The notes under the pieces were generated by a model. It was not told where the DNA came from, did not search any database, and saw nothing but the letters and a program-made list of their open reading frames with translations. A stretch of 64,000 nucleotides of DNA, from contig NC_086266.1 in assembly GCF_021018805.1 (NCBI RefSeq), forward strand, positions 2,604,001 to 2,668,000, written 5' to 3'. The number at the start of each line of letters is the position of its first letter. The stretch's first letter is position 1. A program made the translations under genes and the position numbers. Source of the stretch: Prinia subflava (Eukaryota; Chordata; Aves; Passeriformes; Cisticolidae). Shown here piece after piece: positions 42,355 to 56,900 of this stretch.

Positions 42355-43350
42355 ACGAGAGCTCCAGGGCTGTGCCACTGTGGTGCCACCACAGGAGCTG
42401 GTTGGGTTAGTGACCCATGGGACACATTAATTATGTTAATAACACTATCATCATCATTATCACCCTCCAGAGTGCTCCAGGGCTGTGCCACCATGGTGCC
42501 AACAGAGGAGCTTAGTTGGGTTAGTGACCCATGGGACACATTGATTATGTTGGTATCAGTACCATCATCATCATCACCCTCCAGAGAGCTCCAGGAGCTG
42601 TGCCACTGTGGTGCCACCACAGGAGCTGGATGGGTTAGTGACCCATGGGACACATTGATTATGTTAATAACACTACCATCATCATCTCCTGTGGGAAATG
42701 GATTTGTAGAGCTCCAGAGAGCTCCAGGGCTGTGCCACCATGGTGCCACCAGTGGAGCTGGTTGGGTTAGTGACCCATGGGACACATTGATTATGTTAAT
42801 AACACTACCATCATCATCATCACTCTCCAGAGAGCTCCAGGGCTGTGCCACCATGGTGCCACCACAGGAGCTGGTTGGGTGAGTGACTCACAGGACACAT
42901 TGGTTATGTTAATAACACTACCATCATCATCTGCTGTGGGAAATGGATTTCATGGAAATAACATTACCATCATCATCATCACCCTCCAGAGAGCTCCAGG
43001 GCTATGCCACTGTGGTACCACCACAGGAGCTGGATGGGTTAGTGACCCATGGGACACATTAATTATGTTAATAACGCTATCATCATCATTATCATCACTC
43101 TCCAGAGAGCTCCAGGGCTGTGCCACCATGGTGCCACCAGAGCAGCTTGGTTGGGTTAGTGACCCACGGGACACACTGATTATGTTTAATAACACTACCA
43201 TCATCATCTCCTGTGGGAAATGGATTTGTAGAGCTCCAGAGAGCTCCAGGGCTGTGCCACCATGGTGCCACCACAGGAGGTGGTTGGGTGAATGACTCAC
43301 AGGACACATTGGTTAAGTTAATAACATTACCATCATCATCACCCTCCAGT
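42355..43350. repeat. About 113-bp minisatellite with nested TCA/GAT triplets, 8 copies
   Basis: GCTCCAGGGCTGTGCCACCA starts units at 42361, 42474, 42588, 42721, 42834, 42993, 43109 and 43243, giving lengths of 113, 114, 133, 113, 159, 116 and 134 bases and a last partial unit to about 43350. Each unit has GGTTGGGTTAGTGACCCATG, then GGACACATTGATTATGTTAA and a TCATCATCATC run. The longer units carry an extra CTGTGGGAAATGGATTT phrase. Frames stay open for up to 350 codons on both strands; this follows from repetition and is not evidence of a gene. Confidence 0.93.
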
Positions 43351-46300
43351 AAGAAACACTTCAGTGTCACAAGCCCGAGCTTATTAGGCTGATGATTGCA
43401 AAAACTAACAATCACACTTAAATAATTCATTTATGGAATCATGGTTTCTTCATTTTTTGCCAGTTCATTTATAATTTATGATCAAAGGAAGGACATCAGG
43501 CAACTTATATTGGACAGGACATTTTAAAAATTAATTTTAATGAATACTTTTACACTGCAGTGTACAAAAACTATGTACTTTTGACAAGTCTCCAGGGAGT
43601 GCCTGAGAATTTTTTATTTATAGCTTTTTTCCCTCTCATATTTATGATAATGCAGTGAGAAAACAGCATTCATGCTGAAAATAAGCTTCTCTGTGAAATC
43701 TATTTTTCTGTGTGTTCAACTGTCCTCCAAGATGTATTTATTAGCAGTGCACTGTCATTGTTTCTTCTCACATTTGTTTCTAATCTGAGAGGTCAGATGA
43801 CCCCAGCTTTTAGCACTACAGAATTCTGCCAGTCTGAGTCTTCATAAACTCATCTTTAATTTCAACTTTTTTTTTTTTTTTTTTTGGCCAGGGAGATAAC
43901 CATAAGGTTATATGTCTCTTCAGCTGATCTATACAGGGACTTTTTGATGATTGATTTTAAATTTGTGAAGCTGACAAAGCAAAGTGTTTGAAAATTGACA
44001 CCATTTGCTAGTGCGCCTTTATGGATATTCAATACTTCACCTTAATATATCATACACTGTGTGTGCCCCATATTGAGTGATCCAGAGATGCCTACGAGGT
44101 CTAAAACAGCTTTGCCTCTGTTTCTATCTGCTTTTCTATTTTCCTCCAAGAAGGATTCAACTAGGTGTAAGCTTTCCTTCCCCTTTCAAACCAAAATGCT
44201 CTGTGCATCACAATGCCCTCTTAAAAAAAACCCCAAAAAACAAAAAACAAACAAACAGTAACCAAGAAACTGAAAAAGCCAGGAAAAAAAAAATACAAAA
44301 AAGGAAAAGCCAGGACAAACTGATGTGTGACCCTGCTCTGCTAGAATCTTTACAAGCATTGCCATTGGCTTCTGTGACAATAATAGATGGACTTTAATTT
44401 TCTTCTTACACTGAGCCACTTTCTCTCCCTCCTTGTTGGTAAAACCTATCGCTTACCCCGCGGTTGGTAACAAAACTGTCTCTTTGAGCCTTGCAATGGC
44501 CCTGCAGCGCCCATTGACAAAACAGCTTGGTGCTTTAGGGTGCATTAATGAAACAAAATTACTCACTTGGGTAATTGCTACAGATCACTAACTTTGTTGC
44601 TCATTAAGTCCATACACTTTTTTATTTTTTTTTTAATTCTTCTAGCCCTGTCCTTACTCAACTCACTCAAGTAGAGCTACTCGGAAAATTTCACCTGGAT
44701 GTAAAAGGCAATTCAAAGAAAAGATGATGAAAAAATATAGGCATTTCCAGAAGTATTATGGAAAACTAACCACTGATGTATTAAAAGGGATCTTACATTT
44801 TGTATTTAATATAATTATTTTTGAAAACCGTTTGTATTTCTTCTTTTATCCCTCCTTTTCAGTTAAGCTCAAGAAAGCGTAAGAAAACACATTTTTCATG
44901 CTTTTTTTTTCAGTAAACAAGGAAACAGGAAAGTGGAGAAAAAGGAAATGTGTTTGTAGGGGTGTTTGCCTTTCTCATCAATATCTAGTAGTTTTATATC
45001 TTATATTTTCTACTTGGAAAACACTATTAGTAGATGAAAACTGAGCTTTTGTATTTCATTGCAAATAGTTCCAAGAAGAATGAAATAGAAAACACCACAA
45101 GGATTCCCAGACTGAGGAGGCAAACACGGCAATCCCATTCTACAATGCCAGAATGAAGCACCAGCCTTGAAAAAAAGGTGTTACTTATGGCATGATCAGA
45201 AGACTGAAGTTTTAACTTAAAAACAACTTTTCCCATAAATCTGAGAGCTTCTCTGGAGTTGTTTGTGCCCAGGCAACCTCCACACAGAGGGGTGTGTGTG
45301 GGGCTGCACACACATCTGTGCACATCTGCCTAAGGACACGCTCTGCTCTCATTAAGACAACTGATGTAAAGAATAACACCTCTTATATTAGATCAAAGAA
45401 GGGAAAGGCAGTGCCTCAGCCAGACCTTTCCTGCCCTTAAACACAACTTTTACCTCTCCCAGCACTCTGGGATTCACACTGTAGCTGGGATGTGCTCACA
45501 AAATAACAGGAGTCATTGCTGAGCAGACTGCAACTGCCTGACAAAGGACTCAAAGGGCAGGAATAAAACCATGGAAATAGAGAGCAGCTCCAACCCGGCC
45601 TGGTTTTCTTTCTTTCTGCACACCAGCCTCAGAAAAAGCTACTGTGTGCCAAACATTACTGAGTAACACAGCTCAGCAAGCATGCAGGAACCAGACAGGC
45701 TCAAAATGATGTTTTTCATACAAAACACAATGAGGTCATATTTGTCTTTCATCTGGGATAATAAAATTATGCCTTGGCCACACCGGGCAGTCTCATGCTG
45801 AAGGCATCATTGCTGATCCTCATTACTAAAATAGAAGCATTCATTTTCATCATGTACTTTGGGCTGAGAGCAACTGTGTATGCTCTGCAAAACAATCAGA
45901 TAAGACCCAAAATGCCTTTCCCAGCATCTCACCATACTAAAGATAGATCTTGTACATAGCTACGAGCACAATCAACTTCTTACAACGCAGTTCAGCAGAG
46001 AAGAAAAGGGTTTACAGACATTTCACAAACAAACAAAAAATGCATTAAAAAAAGTGCATAAAAAATAAGTCTTCGCTTCCAATAAAATAAGTTTAGTAGA
46101 TATCCTGGATTGCCATTTGTGGTTTTTTTTCATTAAATAAAATGCATCTCTTAGTTCAAAAATACTTGCTTTGCACTCTTTTCCAGACATTTCTGCAGAT
46201 TCGAAGTTCAAACATGTTTTGAAAGATGTTGAGCTAGATTCTGCAATTCAAGCAGCTGTTATACAAATAAACTGGGCTTCCTCACATGAGTTTCAACCAC

Positions 46301-49300
46301 ATGAACTGGGGCTTGCCTCTTGAAGAAACTGTCAAAGCAAGCTTTGTTATGTTGCTAAGATCCAGACAAGGAATGCCAGTCCAGACAAGGTTTAAAATGG
46401 ATTTAGAGCATTTTATCATCAGACACAAGTCCTCAAAGTGACTAAAGGGGGCAGGAAGGACTGATATTTGAAACTATTGAATTTTTATTTCCCAGCAGGA
46501 GATGAGCACTCATATTGTCCCTCAGTGTTTGGGTGGACAACGTTTTTACTTCATGTGAACTGAAAACCAAAAAATTAATAAAAACAATGCTGCACGATGG
46601 AACACAGCATTGTTTGGGTAAATAACACTTAGAAGAAAGCCAGTTCATTATTATCACTTGAGATTGGAGGCCCCTCCTGAGAGCAGTGACCCGCTGTGCT
46701 GGATCTGTGTAAATACATGATGAGGCACAGTCCTTGGGCCAAAGAGCTCGCAGAGCAAACACACAAAGCAAACAGCAGAGGTATTGCAGTCATCCTCATG
46801 CTCAGTGTGGCCCTGTCACATTCTCTAAGTGCAAGGCCTCTCTGCAGCTAATAGAAACATCAGTTTTCCCCTCCATTTAGGTTTGTTCTCCTCGTTTTCC
46901 AAGCCCTGTGCTCAGCACTTGAGCTGAGTCCTGCAGGGCTCTGCCCTGACCCAGAGCCCCGACCAGGCTGGGAGCAAAGATGTGAAATGACCCATCAGGA
47001 GAGCCCCAGGACTCCGGCCAGATGGAGCAGAGGCTGCTCACCCCTGTCCCCAGGAGCTCCTCCTGTGCTGTGGAGATGAGAGCCCTGCAGTGACACCCAC
47101 TCTGCAGGGGAAGGGACCTGCTGCAACCCTGGAGGCTGAAAATTTCGGGATTTCTGGGCTAAAAGGTGCTGACCCTCAAGCAAGCACCACATTTCATTTG
47201 AGGTCTTGGGACAGGCTCCCGAGACTGAGTGATGGCACTGGGGTTGTGGGTGTGTAGTCTGAACTGTATTGTGTGATCTCACAGAGTGAAAAACTTAGAT
47301 TTAAGATTTTAGCATATAGTAATATATGTGAGTCAAGATAGAGGACTTTGGGCATTGTCTGGGCCGTCTTCTTCATCTTCTTCTTCATGGGTTAAGGTGG
47401 TTTTCTGTAATTGCATGAAAAAGGTCTGCATTGCAGGCCTTGGGGGGTCATTACTGGATCAAAAGTATAAATAATATAGGTATCATCCCATTATTGGGTG
47501 ATTATCACTTAAATAATCCTGGAAAGAGTTAGAGGTATTCCATTTTACTTCCCTTCTCTAGCTTGCTAGGTAGAGCTCACAGCTCTTGAGTCTGTAAATA
47601 GGTAAGAGATAATAAGAAACAGCAGCAAAACTCATCAAGGAACAAAACTTCTAACAAGTCCTTAGCTATCTCCCTGAATCTTTTCCCAATTACATGTAGT
47701 TGTGTTAATTGCTGTGAGGAGAATCTGGTGCTCTCCAACAATAGGTTTATTCATTCTAACCCTTCCTTTTTAGGGTAATGATGAATTGGCCACTTGTTTC
47801 ACTGCTCTACTCAGAAACCAAAATGTAAACTTAGAGAAAGCAGAGCGTTGGTGGGCAAATTGTGGATGGGAACTGACCAGTGAGTCAACAGTAAATGCAC
47901 GTTGGCCAAGTATTTCCATTAGAAGCAGCACTCTGCAAAGGTTGTTTTACTGCACAAGCCTATATTTAGGGAAAATTCAGCCAATGAAATCTGGAAAGGG
48001 CAAGGTCTGTGCTGGAAAACTGACTACAGACTTGACAGAGTGCTTGATCTTCCTGTTGAGGCACCAGATTGGGACTGAGAAGAATTTTGCTTTTTGTCTG
48101 AGAAGAAAACACGTCTGCACATCAGTTCCTGCTGAGTGAAAGGGAGGCTGTGTGGCCTGTCCTTAATCTGGCTCGTCTATTTAAAATGCAAATTCCTGAG
48201 AACAAAGGGTCTGATTGCACAGGGCACTGAAAATTGGGCGCCCAGCTCTGAGCAAGACTTTTGTGCCCTCAACCACACTGCAGCATCTACCAGAGCAGAC
48301 TCTTGCTCTTATTTGGATACTGCTGTTGTCCCCACATTTTATTGGAAGAGACAGAGGAACAAACCCTGTCCGGTTGTTCAGAAGCCAGCCCAATCTCTCC
48401 TTTGGAAATATTTCTACAGAAAAACTGCAAACCTGCTGGTCATTACTTGGAGTTGCTGGATTCACTGAATTCTGCATAAAAAAGGCTGTTTCATTATTCT
48501 TGCAGATAATAATAGTGCAGCACCTAGCAGATTAATATGTAGTGTCAGAATTTAATACCATAACTGTTCAATAACGAAGTTTTATTTCTCTTCTATTCTT
48601 ACACCATTATCAGGAAGTAATACTCTCTTCTAATTTGAAAGGGAGCTGCCATTTTTTAAAATAATGAATTGTTCATATTTTTATCTTCAAACTTATATAC
48701 GCCTGCCTTAGATTGCTTTTTAAAGAAAAGGATTGCTCTGGATGATTTGTTCACTGCCTTTCCATTGGTTAGTATTAAATTATTTAACATCAGGCTGGTA
48801 GGATTCAAATCTGAACTTTCAAAGATCGGGTTGACACAGGAACTGAAAACGTGTATCAAGGCTTTTAAAATATTAATCAGCACCCAGGTCAATGAAATGA
48901 AATAAGGTGTGGAAATTGTTGCTTCAGCTAACATTAGCACGTGTAGTAAGACATCATTTATGATGGCTCTCTCATGTCAAAACACATGGAAAGGGAAAAC
49001 CTCTCTAATCTGTTATTCAGGATGTGGCAGCTGATCTGCCTGTATCAGTCCTGAGCACTGTAATGCAAGCAGGAGCTCTGATTTATTTTGAGGGGGAGGG
49101 TAATTTACAAGATGTTGTATGTAAAAAGCCACAGTCTCATTTTACTGTGTTCAAAAGTACCTGTTTTAATCAAAGACTGTTTATAACAAGGTTGATAGAG
49201 TTACTGAAACAGACTTTTTTCATATACATATAACCCTTTTATACTTCCAGCTTTAAAGACCATAAAAAGGGATAGTAAAGATGAAAGAAATAAAAAGAAT

Positions 49301-52300
49301 GACAGAGCTAACTCCTATGAGCCACAATCTATGTCAAAGCAGAACTAAAGTGATTGACAGCTTGCATTAGTAATGAATAGAGTGGGAAAAAGCTGCCAAG
49401 AATCCGTAACAAGGTCAAAGCCTTCCAATAAAGAATTACATTAGCCACAAATCCTAGGTGGAACTGTGTATATACATCTGCAATATGACTTTAACCATGG
49501 CACTGTTTCTACTGTTCTGTTCTGACTCTTTCCCAGTTTTTATTCCTGGGCTTCAGTAAATTCTGACTCCACCACACCTGCCATAAGTAACAGGTGTAAC
49601 CTATGAAACGATGACATTATAAAAAAAGCAAACAGAAGAGGAGGAATTTTAATGCCACATCTCTAATGGTGCACTTAAAAAAATACTTGCTGAACTATTG
49701 GTATGGTAATCACTCTCCTTCCAATATCACAGCGCTGTTATACACACTTGATGTGCAAGAGAAGGGGATTTTGCATATTAAAAGCAATATTGTATCCATG
49801 ATTCCTGCGTGCATCACTCTGCTCACCTCGGAGTTTAGAAACAATTTTGTGAGCATGATATTATTCAGGGAATGCAATGTATGCAGGCTTTTTGAAGTAC
49901 AATATTTTAGTGAATAGATTCAAGTGTCAGAGAGCATTATTTGTACTGTGCCCTGATGTGCTCCTATTTGCCTGGCATCTGGAAGAACAAGAATACTCCC
50001 TCTTACTGTGAGACTCCAAAGGGCCTCGTTTGATATAAATGGAACCACTTTATTATATCAATATTGCCCCACTGAATCAAGCTAGATATGAAGATTGATA
50101 CATAGAAACTTCTTTATTTTCTGCAAAGGGAATCCTGGAGTTCTGCATCTTTCAGTACACTTTGCCATCTTCTGTGGAAGTGCAGAAGCACACATTGGCC
50201 CCTCTACAGTTCACAATTTCAAGTGAACATAAAATGTTTTTTGAGGAGTCAGTTATTTTACACTTTGATTTTATTTACTACAGCAGAAAGTCCAAGTGTG
50301 GTCATGGAAAAAACCCATCCAAAGTGAACCTCTAAAAAGCAAAATGTGTTTTTTTCTCATTCATGTATGGCAGAAACTTGGGCATGTAATGTTCTAAATG
50401 AACTGCTCTTCTCATCCTAACTCAGTTCTGCTTCAGTTCTGACTGAAAACAGAATCCAGCTTGCAGAGCCCAGTGGGAAGAGAACTGCAGGCTCTGGGAC
50501 CAAACCACACTGGTGCAGATGGGTCCACATGACACCTCCTCAGCGTTTCCAGTCTCATCTGTTATCTGAGGAAAGCTAATTTTACTATGCTGAGCCACCA
50601 AGCAGTAAGAAAACACTAGAAAGTCGGGGATTTTTTTTTCTCTCTCCATGTAAAAACAACCCCTCTGAGCTTGAAGAGGTGCCAAAAGGCATATCCTGAT
50701 TTTCCAAAGCTTTATGGCACACACAAAGTCCTTCACACCTGAGCACTGAGCAAGTGTCCCAACATGAGCTCATGAAACCACGGGAGGATTTCCTCTCCAG
50801 GGGAATCCCTTGGGAGCAGATCAGCTGTACAACCAGTGTCAGACCAGAGCAAAGGGGAGGAATTGGGAACACAAGCCAGAGGAGGGAAAAATGCCTGTTG
50901 CAGGATGTTAAAGCTGTCCTTGTTTAGAAAAAAACCAAGATTGCTCCAACTGCAGTTATTGTCAGGAGCACGATGAGTAAAACAAGCAACACAGAAAGGG
51001 GCAGAGATAAAAACTGAGGATAATCAGAATAAATTGGGTAATATTCTACTAAATGAGCTTCACCTGCTCACAGGTGGCAATCTCCATGCATTGTGGAAAG
51101 CATGAAACAGCAGGATTGGTGCTAGAGCCATGGTGGGTCACAGGCATGTACTGAGGAAAAAATAATTTATCTATGGAGATACTGCTGCACCTCTGTAAAG
51201 AGAGACAGCCCTGTGGTTACAGAACCAGCCCCACACTTCAGAATACTGGTTCAATCTCCCTGGGATTGAATGGGCAAAATAATTGAATTCCTGGCACTTT
51301 CCCCCGTTATTAATACAGGCAGTATTGTGAGACTCCCAGCGTATTTACGTTCGTCAGATTGAATTTGTAATAACAGGGACCACAGAAGTACACAGGCACT
51401 CAGGAAAACCACAAGTAGACACTTTGTTTCACTGCTACTGCCATAACAGTAAAAAGGAATCATCATTATTAATAATGGGCAATTACTCTGCAATAGTTTT
51501 TAAAGAAGTATTCCTAAAGGCACATGATGAATTTATGGCACACCACCAGAGCCTTTCACGGATATAAAGATGTACTTCAGCACACATGACTTGTTTTTTG
51601 AACAAGGAGAAAGCTGTCTAATAAAATATTAATAAAGCTGGATGCTGAAAGGTGTCTTCCTCACGATTCATTTTAAAATGGGGTAAAAAGCTCCATTTGG
51701 AGTGAAAATCTTAACCTTCTGTATATTTATGTTTAATATGATCTCCTTTTAATGCTGCTGATTTTAGACAGTTACATAATACTTTGCTTTATAGACTTAG
51801 AAAAAGGTATCAAATCTACTTAGGATTAAATATCATCTTGAAGGATCTAATGTTAAGAACAGAGCTAAATCATTAAGCAGCATCCACCCTTAATTATGAC
51901 ATCCATAGGTATTAAGGAAAAAAAGGTGCTTCTCTGAGTGATAAATGGACCTGAAGATCCTTCACAACATTCACTATAAATCACAAAAGACCATTAATAA
52001 ACAGTCAGAAAAAAAATGACAGTTGCTACAAGTATCTGCTCTCATACTTTGCCTAATACTATCACTGTCATGTTTAAATCTTAAATCTTTGACACAAAAA
52101 CCCTTTAAGTCAAAAAGGCTCATCTATTTTAAACAGAATTTTCTATGCTTGTTATTTTGAATGACAGCAAAAGGAAACAGAGAATCTTTAATTCTGTAAC
52201 CCTATCTGGCTGAAAATCTTTCCTTTCAGCCTTTTACATCAACCCCAAAATAAAAGGAAGATCCTGATAGCTTCTGCACTTCCTTGCTGGGATTTGTGGG

Positions 52301-55300
52301 CAAACAGAGCTCCACGTGTGCCAGAGGGAGCTGGGGGTGCTCAGCACCACTTGACTCTGTGGGAGCCAAGTCAAAACACTGCAAACACAGGATTGCACTG
52401 CCTGTGTGCAGGATGGGGACAAGTTTGGAGCCAGCTTTCCTTCAGACAGGAAAGAGTAACTGGGACTGCCAGAATTAGCACTGGATGCCTTCCTGAAGTG
52501 TCACACTGCCTGCTTTCTTAGCACAGGCTGAGAAACTGGGCTGCCTGGCAGAGGCACTAAACATCTGCCTGGGAGTGGGCAAACACTGCATTTCCCAAGA
52601 GAATGACCCCAAAAGAGTGACCATAATCCTGAGCATAAAGTGGGTTTTGTCCAGGGAGTGCTGAAAAATATGGACACAATGATTTAGACCTTTAGGATTA
52701 GTTATATTATTTTTTTCTTAAAAACCTTCCACCTAAGATGCTTTCTTTCTGGACATTTATGTTCCTGAGTGACCAGAAATGGACTTTTCAACATTACCAC
52801 CATCCATTTTCCCCAGACTCAAAAAGGGTTATTGTATCAGCAATGATTTGTTGAAGGTCTGCCAACAAGCAAAGGTCAGAAAAACCCAACCCCCTCATGG
52901 ATACAGACTAAACAGGCAAAGTTCAAGCTCTCCTGCACTTTTTATTGTTTTCCACTTGATAATCATTCCCTTAGTGAGGTGCAAATGTCTCCTTCACACA
53001 TCTGCCTAGACACCCTCAATCTCTTAATGTTCTAGTGTGCATGGAGGTGACTGATTACATGAAACTTTTTTGCTTGTTAATGACAAAAATCAGTAGCGAG
53101 ATGTCACTCTACCAGCAGGGAAGTGGAGAAGTTGTGACTTATTTTCAGCATTACACTTAAAAAATACCCCACCCTCTCGAATTCTACCTGCAGTATTTGG
53201 GATATCACAGGAAACAGAGCTACGTTAATGAAGGGCAGTGCTGCTGCAGCAATGGTAACACAAATGGTCCAAGGCTGAGCACAACCAGCAAGGTCTGAGG
53301 TGAACACCATCAGTGCTTCATCCTTGAAAATAAAGGCTTATTTTAAGACACTCTGGGCCAGGGCTAAAAAAGCTCACCCTGAATTTCAGATCAGTACTAA
53401 GCTGGATCTTGTGCAGTAATAACACGGCTTGGCTGATCCCTCTTTTTTTTTTTGCAGATCAAAACCTACAATGCCAGTCAGTAAATTCAGATGATGCCTT
53501 CAATAGTTCAGCATCTATTCACTGCTTTGTTTCCTCTTTTGCTTTTTAAGTGAAGCCACATCCCTAAATGTTTTTCTAAGTGATCTGTGCAGAGACTGCT
53601 GAGAGAAAACGTAGTGTGGCAGCATGTTCCTCCCACCACAGTCAGGCTGGATCCCTGCACCAACAGACTGTCAATGCGAGTTTGACATGGGCAAAGTTTT
53701 GAAGCTGAAAGCTCTACTTGCGAGTTTTGAAGTGGAGAGGCTGTTATTTTTGAGTCTGAATTCATAAAACATCGCTTAACGTCTAGGTTACAGATGGACT
53801 CAGGATCCCACACTTGGCTCCTGAGTGCAGACAACTCACACTGCATATCTGGGGTTTGGGTTCAAGCCCATCTTGAATGTAAGTTTAGAAGGAAAGAAAT
53901 ACATGCAAACAGCAGGCAAATTATAAGGCACTGCCAGCTGTTTTCTTCCACTTACAATGCCATTTCTGAGAAAGCAAAGTGTTTTTTTAAGTCTAGGGTG
54001 GAATATGGGAGTGATGACAAGCTGGTATCCCTGAGTTCAACGTGAACCTGACATTCTCAAGTTTAGGGTGTCTCTTGTTCCTGACACATGCTTTCCTAGG
54101 CCTCTGAGGCTACATTCTTTATTAAGTTTGTTGAGAAATGGAACAGTGTGCTCACAAGCCTTTTTTTGGATCTCTCCTTGAGAAGTATCTGTGTTCTATC
54201 TGTGCTTTAATGACAGCCCGCTGCTCATTTTCCAGGAAAATCCATGCCAAAAGTCCGAATAACACTTAACTCACAGGCTGGTATCCACAGAGCTGGCCTT
54301 GCAGGTCACGTTCCCAACTGAGTGGGAACATGGGCTCATTCCATTATCCCTGGCGAGTCCTGCAGGTTGGAATTTTCCAACAAAAGCAAACAGAATCAAC
54401 TTTTGTTTTGCGATTTGATTATTTTTTAATGCCACAGCTTATTCATTTTGGTTTATTAATTTGTTGGTCCAATGGTTTTTATGTGCTGCAATTCAGAGCA
54501 GGCCTTTCTCGAGTATCATGTTTTATATAGATATGGGAAATGAAATGTAAGTCTGATACAATTACGGTTGTGTGCCGTGCAAGACAATGGCGTAAACACG
54601 ACGACAGCCTGGAAAGCTGCTTAGCAAAATGATCTTAATATACAAGGCAGTGTGAAAATGTAAAAAGAATCTATAATGACAACAAAGATTAGCCATTTGC
54701 TCTCTAACCTTATTTACAGAAGCAATCAGAGGTATTCAGGTCGAGTTAATGACCCTGTCTCCAATTAATTCAATTGTCTACAAACAACACTGATGCAGTG
54801 GTTGTCTCAGAGTCTGCCACATAGTCTCTGAGGGAATACATAAGACTCCATTAAAAGTGACAATAATAATGCATTTATTACTGTAACACTATTGTATTAT
54901 AAATAAATTCCTGATGTTAAATTATGCTCCACGCTTTAACAGAAATTCAATTACTGAAATAATAAAAAAGATGGTGTATTTGCCAAGTGCATGGACTATA
55001 ATTTGGCTGCTTAGTTACCAGCAGTTGGCTGTTTTGCAATTTCTTGTTCATAGAGTATTTCTTTTGAATAAACGCCAGACTTTTTCATACAAATTTCATG
55101 AACAAGTTGCAAAATGAAATTTTGAGCTTTTGAATCCAATTACGAAAGACATAACTAAATCTATTATTGAAAAAAAAAATATTCTTGAAAGCCCTTCTTG
55201 CCGTTGTTCAGCTCTGTGTGGTAATTGAGGTAAGCACAGGTGCTGTTCATTATGGGCCATTGTGCACCATCTGAATTCTGGGAAGGGAGGAATTCAGAGG

Positions 55301-56785
55301 GTTTCAGCTCTGTTTGTGTGAATAACAAACAGGCGTGATTCGGAGCTTGTTTGTACAAGCTAGCACATCGCTCTTCTGGGACTCCTAAGACACCTGCTTA
55401 CCCTTTTGAAGCCAAAAACCAGTGTCATTTATGTTCTGGCTATTCTTCCTACAGTGATTTTTTGCAGAAGCAACATATTTCCCCACCCCTCTTCCTGCAG
55501 GCTGCTATCAATGGTGGAAGTAGGAACAAAAGAAAACAAAGGATGAAACCATTATCTAGTGGGGACAAGAAGCCTTAGAGGAGCTCTTTTTTGGCTTGAT
55601 GAGATTCAGGCAGAGAAAACCTTGTGAAAAAAGAACTGCTTCTCACACTTAGCATCATTCCCCCCCTCTCAACCAGTTTCCTGTGGTAGGCTGTTAGGCA
55701 TAAAACAGAATTAATTTTTTTTTCTCCTAACACCAGTCTGTACTCTCTCTTTGGGGTTTGGCCATGTATTTATCATGCTAATAATGCCTCTCCCACTGTC
55801 TTCAGGTGTTTAACAGGGAATACACCAAGAGGTGCACGCACCTTGCAAATGAAAAACTGCTGACACTCTTCCTGTAGGATCCCACAGGTGCCTGCAGCCA
55901 TATGGCAGAGTTTGTGTGGGGCTTGGCTCTTCCAGGATGACAAACTCTCACCCCTGCATATTTCAAAACGTGCTGTCTCGACTATATATTTCTGGTGACA
56001 GTGATTATTTACTTTGCACTTTTATTTGTTGATATATTGCTGGTACTTATCAGCAGAGATGTTATCAAAACATCTGGGGATGGAGTATGTGGAGAGGAGC
56101 TGCCAGGCAGCCCAAAGGAAGGAAGCATGGAGGGAAAAGTTCCTCCAGTCTCAGTGTTAAAGATATTTTTATTTTTACACCCCCCCTTGCACTGATTGCA
56201 GTGCAACTAAAACTGCCTCAGTTCAAGTACTCCTGGGAATATATTGAGCTGTTAGGAGATGCTATCAGACTACACTCTGCCAAAGTCAGCAGGCACAAGA
56301 ATTCCTTGAGCACGTCAAAGATTCAGCTATAATTCAGCACCTGCAGTGTGATTTCTCAAAACTCCCAGAAACCAAAGATAGATGACTTATTCTCTGAATT
56401 AACCTCTGTCACAAGCCATGTCCAATTACAACAGCAGATCTCAGTGGCACCCGAAGGTCAAGTTAAGGCCTGGGAACAGAAAATAATACAATACAACAAA
56501 CAAAAAACTGAAGGAAGGCAACTACTTTCCTGAATTCAGGAAAAACGGGTCTCCAGGAAAGGCAGCCTGGGATTTCAGTGGGATGCAGGGCTGAACATCA
56601 CTGGCAAACTGGAGAGGACCCCATTTACACAGGATAAACCTACAGACTTCTAAAGGAGGGTGAGCTGGCAGTGAGGGACAAAGTAACATCTCATTCACAG
56701 TGTCTGAGTTAGTGGAGAATGGCAGAATCCTCCTCCAGCCAGGGAGCCAGGAGGAATCTGAGCAGAAGCAGATAATTCCTTCCAG

Positions 56786-56900
56786 AATTATGGGTAAAGG
56801 AAAAGGAGAATGAAAAGGAAAAGGAGAAGAAAAAGGAGGAACAGAAGTAGAAAAAGAAAGAAGAAAAAAGACAGAAAAAGGAAGAGGAGGATGACAAAGA
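56786..56900. repeat. Purine-rich (GAAAAGG)n-like tract
   Basis: The plus strand is nearly all A and G over about 115 bases, with repeated AAAAGGAGAA and AAAAGGAAAAGGAG phrases. The AFF2 transcript strand is correspondingly pyrimidine-rich. It fits a degenerate GA-rich low-complexity repeat. Confidence 0.8.

Noticed and set aside
42327..42854. Minus-strand 175-codon frame directly upstream of exon 10, same strand as AFF2
   Set aside because: It translates the minisatellite (repeating DDDDGSVINIINVSHGSLTQ-like units). It could only matter if repeat-borne splice sites are used, for which there is no evidence.
41821..43295. Plus-strand frames of 353 and 172 codons
   Set aside because: They are made of translated minisatellite units and antisense exon 10, with no start context or family match.
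44061..44397. Lysine-rich plus-strand frames
   Set aside because: They come from A-rich low-complexity sequence.
47786..48139. Plus-strand 117-codon frame
   Set aside because: No recognisable family and no splice or conservation evidence; its length is ordinary for chance in 64 kb.
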